Shown here one piece after another: positions 24,398 through 31,300 of a stretch of DNA of 64,000 nucleotides. The position numbers and the translations under genes are program-made. Every line of letters begins with the position of its first letter. Position 1 is the stretch's first letter. The stretch comes from Haloarchaeobius litoreus (GTDB lineage Archaea > Halobacteriota > Halobacteria > Halobacteriales > Natrialbaceae). The stretch spans positions 682,001-746,000 of the forward strand of contig NZ_JANHJR010000003.1 of assembly GCF_024495425.1 (NCBI RefSeq), read 5' to 3'. A model generated the notes under the pieces. That model did not search any database. It was not told the DNA's origin and saw nothing but the letters and a program-made list of their open reading frames with translations.

Positions 24398-26293
24398 ATG
24401 AGTGTGGCCATCGACATCATCCGGATCGTCATCACCATCATGGGTATCGGGGTCGCGGCCCAGGTGCTCGCGGACCGTCTGCAGGTCCCGAGTGTCCTCT
24501 TTCTCATCGTCTCCGGGGTACTCGTCGGGCCCGAGGGACTGGGGCTGGTCGACCCCGACATCTTCGGCGACGCACTGCCGGCCATCGTCGGCCTGAGCGT
24601 GGCGATCATCGTCTTCGAGGGGGCGTTCCATCTGCACGTGAACCGGCTGCGGGAGGCACCGACCGAGACGCTCCGACTGGTCACGCTCGGGGCGCTGCTC
24701 TCACTGGTCGGGACGGCGGTGATCGTTCGGTTCGCACTCAGCACGTCGTGGGACGTGGCGCTCCTGGTCGGGGCGCTCCTGGTCGCGACCGGCCCCACCG
24801 TGATAACGCCGATCATGGACGTCGTTCCGGTCCGTGAACGGGTCGCGACCACGCTGGAGACCGAAGGAGTCGTCAACGACGTGACCGCCGCCATCCTCGC
24901 GCTCGTGATGTTCGAGTACGTGCTCCTCGGGTCGAGCGGCCTCCCGACGCTCGTCCAGAAGTTCACGGTGCGGCTCGGCCTCGGTATCCTCGTCGGCTGT
25001 GCCGTCGCTGCCGTCGTCTGGTACCTCCTCAACCACGTGAGCCTCTCGGTCGAGAACGCACCACAGAACGCTCGCCTCATCGTCCTCATCGCGGCGATAG
25101 GGATGTACGGGCTCGCCGAGATCGTCGCCACGGAGGTCGGTATCGCGGGCGAGCTCGGCTCCGAGTCCGGAATCGCAGCCGTCGCCGCAGGCGGGTTCGT
25201 CCTCGGGAACGTCCCGCTCCCGTATCGAGAACAGATCGAGCAGTTCAAAGGCGACATCACGCTCATCGTCCTCACGTTCGTGTTCATCTCGCTGGCGTCG
25301 TTGCTGACGCTCGACGACTTCCTCGCCCTCGGCCTCGGCGGGGTCGTCGCCGTCGTCGCCATCGCGGGGGTCGTCCGGCCCGCACTCGTGTTGCTCTGTA
25401 CGGTCGGTGACCGGTTCACCGTCGAGGAGCGTCTCTACCTGAGTGCGATCGGCCCACGCGGCATCATTCCCGCGAGCGTCGCGACGCTGTTCGCACTCGA
25501 GCTCCGACCACAGAACCCCGAAGCCGCGACCACGCTCGTCGGGGCGGTGTTCCTGGTGATCTTCGCGACCGTGGTGTTTGAAGGCGGACTGGCTCGTCAT
25601 ATCGCACAGAGACTGAACGTGATTCCGATGCGAGCGATCATCGTCGGCGGCGGTCGTGTGGGTCGCGCCCTCGCGGAACGACTCGAGGACCGGGGAGAGG
25701 AGGTCCTGATACTCGACACCGACGAGGAGGCAGTCGAACGACTCCGGCGCGATGGGTTCTCCGTCCGCCATGGAGACGGAACACAGCGGGAGGTGCTCGA
25801 GAAGGCGGGCGCTGACAACGCCAAGGTGATCGCGGCAGCGACGGCGAACGACGAAGGCAACCTGCTCATCGGCCAGCTCGCCAAGAACAGGTTCGACGTC
25901 GACACCGTCGTCGCACGCGTCAACAGCCCCGACAACGTGGAGGCGTTCGAGAACCTCGACATCGAAGCGATCTCGAGCGGGATGTCCATCGCGTGGTCGA
26001 TGGACAACGTCATCGAGCGGCCCGGCATCGCCCGCTGGATGACCGAACTGGACCGGGAAGGCGACGTCCAGGAGGTCGAGGTGACGACGGACCGGATCGT
26101 CGGGATGTCGGTCTCGGAGCTGCAGGCAGCGCTCCCCGAGGACTGTCACCTCGCGCTCATCACGAGAGACGAGAACAATCGACTGCCGCACGCGGACGAT
26201 ATCGTGACACACGGCGACCACCTGACGTTCATCGGACGAAAGGAGGCCGTTCGGGAGGCGCTCGAGTACTGCAACTCCTCGAATCTATCCTGA
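24398..26293 (+). CDS. CPA1/NhaP-type cation/proton antiporter with C-terminal RCK domains
   Basis: This protein has 631 residues. About twelve to thirteen helices fill residues 1-405, with the antiporter core (GALLVATGPTVITPIMDVVP near 128 and EGVVNDVTAAI near 152, where ND is in place of the usual NDP/GIG-type elements). A TrkA_N domain runs from about 410 (MRAIIVGGGRVGRALAERL) to 530 and a TrkA_C domain from about 545 to 625. Such KefC/NhaP-like proteins exchange K+ or Na+ for H+ and are gated by nucleotide. An upstream ATG (24353) opens only a 15-codon ORF. It closes the potassium/stress island. Confidence 0.88.
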   Translation: MSVAIDIIRIVITIMGIGVAAQVLADRLQVPSVLFLIVSGVLVGPEGLGLVDPDIFGDALPAIVGLSVAIIVFEGAFHLHVNRLREAPTETLRLVTLGALLSLVGTAVIVRFALSTSWDVALLVGALLVATGPTVITPIMDVVPVRERVATTLETEGVVNDVTAAILALVMFEYVLLGSSGLPTLVQKFTVRLGLGILVGCAVAAVVWYLLNHVSLSVENAPQNARLIVLIAAIGMYGLAEIVATEVGIAGELGSESGIAAVAAGGFVLGNVPLPYREQIEQFKGDITLIVLTFVFISLASLLTLDDFLALGLGGVVAVVAIAGVVRPALVLLCTVGDRFTVEERLYLSAIGPRGIIPASVATLFALELRPQNPEAATTLVGAVFLVIFATVVFEGGLARHIAQRLNVIPMRAIIVGGGRVGRALAERLEDRGEEVLILDTDEEAVERLRRDGFSVRHGDGTQREVLEKAGADNAKVIAAATANDEGNLLIGQLAKNRFDVDTVVARVNSPDNVEAFENLDIEAISSGMSIAWSMDNVIERPGIARWMTELDREGDVQEVEVTTDRIVGMSVSELQAALPEDCHLALITRDENNRLPHADDIVTHGDHLTFIGRKEAVREALEYCNSSNLS

Positions 26294-26343
26294 CGGCGGC
26301 AGTTCGACGCGCGGCGGCACGACCGCGAGAGCCGGGTCGGTAC

Positions 26344-26760
26344 CTACGGCTCGGTCGAGAACCGTGTCTGCGTCGTCCCCTGCTCGAACTCGAGGAGTTG
26401 ACGCTTGGTTTCGACGCCGTCGCCGCCCGAGTAACCACGGAGGCCGCCGTCGCTCCCCACGACGCGGTGGCAGGGGACGACGATGGGGACGGGGTTCCGC
26501 CCGCACGCCTGCCCGACCGCGACGGGCGCGGTGTCGAGGTCGGCGGCGAGCTCGCCGTACGTGCGCGTCTCGCCGTAGGGGATGTCGGTCATCGCGGCCA
26601 TCACGTCGCCGGTCATGGTCTCGGGCGTTGCGACCGTCAGGTCGAACGACTCGCGCTCGCCCCGCTCGTACTCGCGGACCTGCTCGCGGACGGCGTCGGC
26701 CGGTTCGGCGATGGCGGTCTCGTCTATCTCGACGGTGCTTCCGAGGATGGAGACGTGCAT
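26344..26760 (-). CDS. ogt: Methylated-DNA--protein-cysteine methyltransferase, copy 2
   Basis: This 138-residue alkyltransferase carries the same IVVPCHRVV active site and GQACGRNPVPI helix as the copy at 16021-16437. Differences cluster in the first half (residues about 15-55), while the catalytic half is nearly invariant, including at DNA level. Some upstream DNA also matches (GTACATAACCGC against GTACTTAGCCGC), so the duplicated unit included the promoter region. Both copies keep all catalytic residues and appear functional. It lies alone, convergent with the antiporter gene. Confidence 0.92.
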   Translation of the reverse strand: MHVSILGSTVEIDETAIAEPADAVREQVREYERGERESFDLTVATPETMTGDVMAAMTDIPYGETRTYGELAADLDTAPVAVGQACGRNPVPIVVPCHRVVGSDGGLRGYSGGDGVETKRQLLEFEQGTTQTRFSTEP

Positions 26761-26954
26761 GCGTGTGCTGTGGCCCTCGATACGTCGCTGGCGTACATAA
26801 CCGCCCGGCACGGACCGGAACTGATGCGCGGCGGATGACCCACCACCGCGACCAGCATCCCCACGGACTGGAGCGGTTCGACCGTCCGCTCCTCCTCGGT
26901 GGGGCCTCGTCGGTGTCGTGTCAAAAGAGCCGGCGTCGTCCGCCGGGTCACGGG

Positions 26955-27230
26955 TCAGTCGAGGAACGAGCGGAGGAGGACGGCGAGTCCGAGGACGATA
27001 GCCACGGATTCGGCGACGTGGACCTGCGTGAGCGTCAGTCCGGTGAACTGGTAGAGGAAGCCCTCGATGAGAACACCGAGCGTGATGAGTCCGAATCCGA
27101 CCGTGGCGTCACGGAGGTATCGAGTGCCTGCTCGGCGGTACGCGCGGAAGCTGATCGCGGTCGTCGCGAGACCCATCACGAGCAGCAGGAGACGGACGCC
27201 GACCAGCGCGAGCTCCCAGTGGGTGGTCAC
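26955..27230 (-). CDS. Small three-helix membrane protein (DUF7521-like), second in pair
   Basis: This 91-residue protein has three hydrophobic segments (about 7-27, 42-62 and 70-88) with an AYRRAGTRYLRDATVGFG loop. It resembles its neighbour (27227-27526) in the layout of helix, K/R-rich Y-x-R-Y loop, helix and EG pair (GVLIEGFLYQ). The two genes overlap by ATGA. Such small membrane proteins follow a winged-helix regulator gene in many haloarchaeal genomes; from memory the family is called DUF7521. Function unknown. Confidence 0.7.
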   Translation of the reverse strand: MTTHWELALVGVRLLLLVMGLATTAISFRAYRRAGTRYLRDATVGFGLITLGVLIEGFLYQFTGLTLTQVHVAESVAIVLGLAVLLRSFLD

Positions 27231-27526
27231 GTGCCATCACCCTCGTTCCCCTGCTGGGGTATCTCACCGTACAGCGAGTAGAGGATGACGAGCATGCCGA
27301 TTGCGACGATGGCTGTCTGGATGGTTCCCGCCAGGAATATCGACAGGTCGAACACGTCGAACAGGATGCCCTCGATGACGGAGCCGATACTGATGAACAG
27401 GAACCCGATGGCGACGTAGCGCATCGGCTCGCTGCCGTACGTTCGGTATCCTTTGTACGCCTGGTAGGTTATCAACAGCCCCAGTCCGACCGTGACGAGC
27501 TTCGCGATGACGAGTTCGATGTGCAT
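27227..27526 (-). CDS. Small three-helix membrane protein (DUF7521-like), first in pair
   Basis: This 99-residue protein has hydrophobic segments at about 5-23, 34-54 and 62-82 with a YKGYRTYGSEPMRYVAIGFL loop between the first two. A polar tail (GEIPQQGNEGDGT) faces the cytoplasm if the positive-inside rule holds. It starts 7 bp after the winged-helix regulator stop and overlaps the next gene, so it is the middle gene of a three-gene operon. The upstream residues of the longer frame belong to the regulator's region, which supports ATG 27526. Confidence 0.72.
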   Translation of the reverse strand: MHIELVIAKLVTVGLGLLITYQAYKGYRTYGSEPMRYVAIGFLFISIGSVIEGILFDVFDLSIFLAGTIQTAIVAIGMLVILYSLYGEIPQQGNEGDGT

Positions 27527-27533
27527 GGTTGAT

Positions 27534-27884
27534 TCAGCTCTCCCGGATGTCGTTCCAGATGCGCGAGAACCGTTGGGCGGCGTCCTCACGGACGTGGATG
27601 TGGACGTCGATGATGCCGTCCTCGATATCGACGTCGAGGTGGTCGATGTTCGCCTCGTAGACGCTGTGATGGCTCCCGTCCGATTCGATCCGTGTCCGCT
27701 CGACGAGCAGGTCGCCCTCGATCATGTCCTCGACCCGGCGGTAGATCGTCGAGAGGGCGACGTCACACTCTTCGCCGAGCTCCTTCGCCGACCGGGGCTC
27801 GCTGCTCGTCGCGGCCAGTATCTGCCGGACTCGCTGTTGCCCGAGCAGCTCCAGGACCTCGTCGGAGTGTTCGTCGTTGGACAC
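27534..27884 (-). CDS. ArsR/DUF7342-like winged-helix regulator
   Basis: This regulator of about 116 residues has a helix-turn-helix (LLGQQRVRQILAATSSEPRS, then CDVALSTIYRRVEDMIEGDL) and a wing (LVERTRIESDGSHHSVYEAN), followed by a beta-rich tail (VDIEDGIIDVHIHVR). It leads the operon with the two small membrane proteins and is divergent from a cupredoxin gene. GTG 27884 is taken as the start. A TTG at 27899 is 27 bp below a TTTTAA element (27924-27929) and could be a leaderless start. A 7-bp inverted repeat lies upstream, a possible operator. Confidence 0.75.
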   Translation of the reverse strand: MSNDEHSDEVLELLGQQRVRQILAATSSEPRSAKELGEECDVALSTIYRRVEDMIEGDLLVERTRIESDGSHHSVYEANIDHLDVDIEDGIIDVHIHVREDAAQRFSRIWNDIRES

Positions 27885-27937
27885 GGCTGTTCCTTGCAAT
27901 ACGTGGTAGTTACCCGCAGGAGGTTAAAAGAGAGAGA

Positions 27938-27958
27938 GTTTTGCGCCACGTGCAAAAC
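27938..27958. promoter_or_regulatory. Inverted repeat between divergent regulator and cupredoxin genes
   Basis: GTTTTGC-N7-GCAAAAC is a perfect 7-bp inverted repeat upstream of the minus-strand TTTTAA element and about 58 bp upstream of the cupredoxin ATG. It could bind the adjacent winged-helix regulator and control both directions. Confidence 0.5.
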
Positions 27959-28015
27959 AGGAACCCCCCCTATTTCCCCGGCCATCCTATCTCGAACTGT
28001 ACGGTGACCTGTGCT

Positions 28016-28702
28016 ATGAGCCACCCACAACTCACGCGACGGAAACTGCTCGAAGGAACCGCCGGCCTGTCGGTTGCCGGTCTGGCCGGCTGTCTCGGCG
28101 CGTCGAGCGAAGCCAGCCCGCCAGCTGGAGGGACGCAGTCGGACGAACACGCGGGGGAGGACGACCAGCCCGGGCACGGGGACGAAGCGCACGGCCACGA
28201 CACGGTGAGCGAGCCCAGAGCGTCGCGCGAGGTGGAGGTCAACACGGCCCGCTCCGAGGGCTCGACCGAGTACCACTTCGACCCGCACGTCACGTGGGTC
28301 GAGCCCGGTGGAACGGTCACGTGGACCCTCGAGAGCGGCACGCACACCGCGACCGCGTACCATCCGGGCAACGACCAGCCGCGACTCGTCCCCGAGGGGA
28401 CGGCGGCCTGGGACAGTGGAACGATGTCGGAGGAGGGCGAGACGTTCGAGCACACCTTCGAGACCGAGGGCGTCTACCACTACCTCTGTACGCCCCACGA
28501 ACAGTTCGGGATGATGGCGACCGTCATCGTGGGTGAGCCGCACCTCGAGGACCAGCAGGCACTCCAGATGATGCCGGACGACAAGCCCGAGGAGGTGCAC
28601 GGGAAGCTCGAGGAGCTCAACACGATGGTCCGGGAGATCATGGGTGCGGGCCACGAGGACGACGGCCACGGCCACGACGACGGCACCCACACCGAAGCGT
28701 AG
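28016..28702 (+). CDS. Tat lipoprotein cupredoxin (halocyanin/plastocyanin-like)
   Basis: This 228-residue blue-copper-type protein starts with a Tat lipoprotein signal (TRRKLLEGTAGLSVAGLAGC). A His/Asp/Gly-rich spacer follows (about 32-70), then the cupredoxin fold. Type 1 copper ligands are visible: His in GTHTATAYHPG near 113-120, and C-x2-H-x4-M in CTPHEQFGM near 160-168. A C-terminal tail rich in HGHDD may bind metal. It likely carries electrons on the outer face of the membrane. It is divergent from the regulator operon and followed 66 bp later by a DoxX gene. Confidence 0.85.
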   Translation: MSHPQLTRRKLLEGTAGLSVAGLAGCLGASSEASPPAGGTQSDEHAGEDDQPGHGDEAHGHDTVSEPRASREVEVNTARSEGSTEYHFDPHVTWVEPGGTVTWTLESGTHTATAYHPGNDQPRLVPEGTAAWDSGTMSEEGETFEHTFETEGVYHYLCTPHEQFGMMATVIVGEPHLEDQQALQMMPDDKPEEVHGKLEELNTMVREIMGAGHEDDGHGHDDGTHTEA

Positions 28703-28768
28703 GCACCCGCTGAGATTCCAGAACGGCACACGGTAACCGCCTCGTCGCTGCTCGAGACCCCACCACCC

Positions 28769-29290
28769 ATGGTACAACAGGTTCGGATGACGGTGCTCGG
28801 CCGGGAGTACACGCTGGACCTGTCCGGGAAGCTGACGGGCTACTGGCTCGTCTTCCTCCGGTTGCTCGTGGGCTGGTGGTTCCTTCACGAGGGGTTGAAC
28901 AAGTACGCCACGCCGGGGTCGTTCGGGGCCGGCTGGTTCCTCGAGAAGAGGGGCACGATCGTCTCGCCCGTTCTCAACGCGTTCGCGGGCGGCACGACGG
29001 AGGCAGCCATCGACGCGCTCGTCCCGCTCGGCGAGCTGCTGATCGGCGTCGGGCTGATACTGGGTGCCCTGACGCGAACGGCCGCGTTCTTCGGGGCGTT
29101 CATGATGTTCGTCTTCTATTTCGGGTCCGAACACTGGCGGCGCGGCCTCGTCAACGGCGACCTGCTGGGGCTCGTCCTGTTCGTGACGATCATCGTCTTC
29201 GGTGCCGGCCGCGTCTGGGGCATCGACTCGTACCTCGAAACGACGAGCACCGTGAGGGACAGACCATGGCTGCGGTACCTGCTCGGCTGA
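28769..29290 (+). CDS. DoxX-family membrane protein
   Basis: This 173-residue protein has four hydrophobic helices (about 22-42, 75-95, 100-118 and 128-147) and the family's FLRLLVGWWFLHEGLNKY start with GELLIGVGLILGALTR. Related DoxD/DoxX proteins are subunits of thiosulfate:quinone oxidoreductase or redox-stress membrane complexes. The preceding cupredoxin and following 97-residue membrane protein on the same strand suggest a small membrane redox complex, which is inference. ATG 28769 gives a short cytoplasmic N-tail. Confidence 0.8.
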   Translation: MVQQVRMTVLGREYTLDLSGKLTGYWLVFLRLLVGWWFLHEGLNKYATPGSFGAGWFLEKRGTIVSPVLNAFAGGTTEAAIDALVPLGELLIGVGLILGALTRTAAFFGAFMMFVFYFGSEHWRRGLVNGDLLGLVLFVTIIVFGAGRVWGIDSYLETTSTVRDRPWLRYLLG

Positions 29291-29294
29291 GGTG

Positions 29295-29588
29295 ATGGGA
29301 GAGATGTCACCGCCACACCCGGACTACGGCTGGCTCGACGAGGCAGCGCTCGCCACCGGACTCGCCCTCGTCCTGCTCGGGCTGGTCGTGATGGGCTTCT
29401 TCGAGACGCTCGTCGGGAGCGCTCACGTCACCGAAAGTGTCGGTGGTGTGGACATCGTCGTCGTCCATACGTCGTTCTCCCCCCGGCTCCGGGCGTACAC
29501 CATCGCGCTCGGCTTCCTCGTCCTTCTCGCGTGGGGGCTCTCCCGCGTGTGTCGGTCGATCATCGCCTCACGCGGCGGTGACCCGTGA
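29295..29588 (+). CDS. Small two-helix membrane protein after DoxX
   Basis: This 97-residue protein has hydrophobic helices at about 17-38 and 67-86, separated by an extracellular-looking loop (GSAHVTESVGGVDIVVVHTS). It starts 4 bp after the DoxX stop, so it is probably coexpressed. GTG 29292 is in frame one codon upstream. Family not recognised; no cofactor motif is visible. Confidence 0.65.
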   Translation: MGEMSPPHPDYGWLDEAALATGLALVLLGLVVMGFFETLVGSAHVTESVGGVDIVVVHTSFSPRLRAYTIALGFLVLLAWGLSRVCRSIIASRGGDP

Positions 29589-29704
29589 GGGCGTTCATCC
29601 GCACCGGACCCCCGGACGACGATGGCCGTGTCGGAGCGAGCGGTGCGAGGGGATTTCTGCAGCCCGACGCTGTCAATCCCACCGTCCCACAGCGTCCGAC
29701 CCAC

Positions 29705-30238
29705 TCACTCGAAGTCCCGGACGAACGTCACCGGACAGGGTGCGTCGAGCAGCACCTGCTGTGCCGTGCTCCCGTTCCGGACCTTCCCGACCGGGCTCCG
29801 CTTGCGGCCGCCGACGAAGACCCGCTTCGCGTCGACCGCCTCGGCGGCGGCCACGATCTCCTGGCTCACGTCGTCGCCGACCCGGCCCGTGACGTCCATC
29901 GTCGTGCCGTACTGCCGCAGGGGCGTGGAGAGCTGCCTCGCGACCCCTCGCACGGGCTCGACGTGCGTCGCCGCCTCGTCGGGCGAGAGCTCCGCGTCGG
30001 CAGCGGGCGCGAGTTCCTCGCACGCTCGTTCGTACCGGGACTCGGTGAAGACGTGCAGGATGCGCACCGTCGTCTGCAGCAGTCCGGCGGCCTCGGCGGC
30101 CATGGCCGCGAGGTCCGCGACGCGGTGGCCGTCGGACGGGCCCACGGGGAGCAGCACCGTCTCGGTCCGCACGGGCGGTCGTTCGAAGACGTCGGTCAGC
30201 TCGGAGGGTGGAAACGCGTCTGTCGAGAGTTCGGTCAT
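29705..30238 (-). CDS. Universal stress protein (UspA family)
   Basis: This 177-residue Usp domain has an N-tail of about 25 residues. The strand TVLLPVGPSDGHRVADLA, a long central helical insert, and a C-terminal RVFVGGRKRSPVGKVRNGST loop match the ATP-binding G-x2-G-x9-G-S/T signature, followed by CPVTFVRDF. It is convergent with the DoxX unit. The ATG at 30238 removes 28 upstream residues that lack family pattern. Confidence 0.8.
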   Translation of the reverse strand: MTELSTDAFPPSELTDVFERPPVRTETVLLPVGPSDGHRVADLAAMAAEAAGLLQTTVRILHVFTESRYERACEELAPAADAELSPDEAATHVEPVRGVARQLSTPLRQYGTTMDVTGRVGDDVSQEIVAAAEAVDAKRVFVGGRKRSPVGKVRNGSTAQQVLLDAPCPVTFVRDFE

Positions 30239-30402
30239 GTGGGGTTCCGTCGTCGTCGCGGCAGCGGGTCGTGCTGAACGTCCAGCATCGGTACGCCCTG
30301 AGAGACGACGGGGGCCCCGCAAGAGTGCTTCCCATTACCACTCCCGAAGCCGATAATACACCTAGTATCGAGCGGGCGGTCGTCAGCCACTCGACGGGCC
30401 GC

Positions 30403-30939
30403 TCACTCGACGACGACAGCCCCCTTCATGCCGACGCCCTCGTGGGGCTCACAGACGTACAGCACGGTCCCCGACTCGTCGAAGACCTGCTCGAAGGTGT
30501 GGCCCTCCTCGCTGGTCTGTTCGCTCGCGAACGTCGCGCCGTGTCTGGCGACGACGTTGTGTGTGCTGCCCTGTCCGGTCCACGTCCAGGTGACGGTGGT
30601 CCCCTGGTCGACACGGACGGCGGCCGGGCCGAACCCGTAGAAGGCACCGTTGGCCTCGACGCCGACGTCGACGCCGACGGCGTCGCTGCCCGTCCGGTCG
30701 ACGACACCGTCGAAGTTGCTCGTCTCCGAGAGGAACGATTCGACCGTCGGCTGGCTGGCGGTCTCGGTCCCGGCGGCGGTCGTCGCCGGCGCGGTCGTCG
30801 TCGCCGGGGGCGCGGTCGTCGGCTCGGGCTGGTCCGTTCCCGCGTCGGTCGAGTCGCCGCCGAGACAGCCGGCGACGCTCCCGGCGAGGACGACACAGGC
30901 GCTCCGAACGGCCGTGCGGCGGCTACAGTGTCGGCTCAT
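30403..30939 (-). CDS. Halocyanin-like Tat lipoprotein (blue copper)
   Basis: This 178-residue protein has a Tat/lipobox signal (SRRTAVRSACVVLAGSVAGC), a Thr/Ala-rich spacer and then a halocyanin domain: FDGVVDRTGSDAVGVDVG near 75, GTTVTWTWTGQGSTHNVV near 113 giving the first His ligand, and CEPHEGVGM near 164-172 giving Cys, His and Met. Halocyanins shuttle electrons between membrane oxidoreductases in haloarchaea. It is a standalone gene divergent from the lipoprotein gene at 31301. Confidence 0.9.
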   Translation of the reverse strand: MSRHCSRRTAVRSACVVLAGSVAGCLGGDSTDAGTDQPEPTTAPPATTTAPATTAAGTETASQPTVESFLSETSNFDGVVDRTGSDAVGVDVGVEANGAFYGFGPAAVRVDQGTTVTWTWTGQGSTHNVVARHGATFASEQTSEEGHTFEQVFDESGTVLYVCEPHEGVGMKGAVVVE

Positions 30940-31300
30940 CGTCGGTCCTACACTGTGAGAGCACTGCAATAGTAGTTGGGAACGTACAGGCGGTAATCGG
31001 TCACTACTCCGGCGTCCACCGGCGACGTGTCTCGGCAGTGGACGCCCGTTCGACCGCGTGCAATCGCCGGTCCCCCGACGACTCGGCCGGGCATGCGCGG
31101 CGGTTACGCGCCGCCTAGGTCGCGCGGCGAGCGCGAGCCGACGGCGGGTGGGACGACCGGGGACCGTGGCCGCCCGTCGAGTGCACACCGGGGACCATTC
31201 ATTGCCGCAGCGACACGTCTAGCGTCCTATTTCTGCGGCTGCGCGGTTCAAAGGTCACCCGGGTTTATGCTCGACAGGCGACTCCCTAGTGTGTTAATCC
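30940..31300. other. Intergenic gap with two divergent promoters
   Basis: This 361-bp spacer lies between divergent lipoprotein genes. A GTTTATGC element near 31263-31270 suits a start just before the ATG at 31301. No gene, repeat or RNA is seen. Confidence 0.4.

Noticed and set aside
24353-24400. A 15-codon upstream ORF before the antiporter
   Set aside because: Too short, no coding signal; a leader-peptide role cannot be supported.
21626-24637. A 1003-codon open frame on the minus strand across the APC-Usp gene
   Set aside because: It is a shadow of the high-GC plus-strand coding frames; its translation is rich in Asp/Arg/Glu/Val with no helices or family motif, while the plus strand gives a clear permease.
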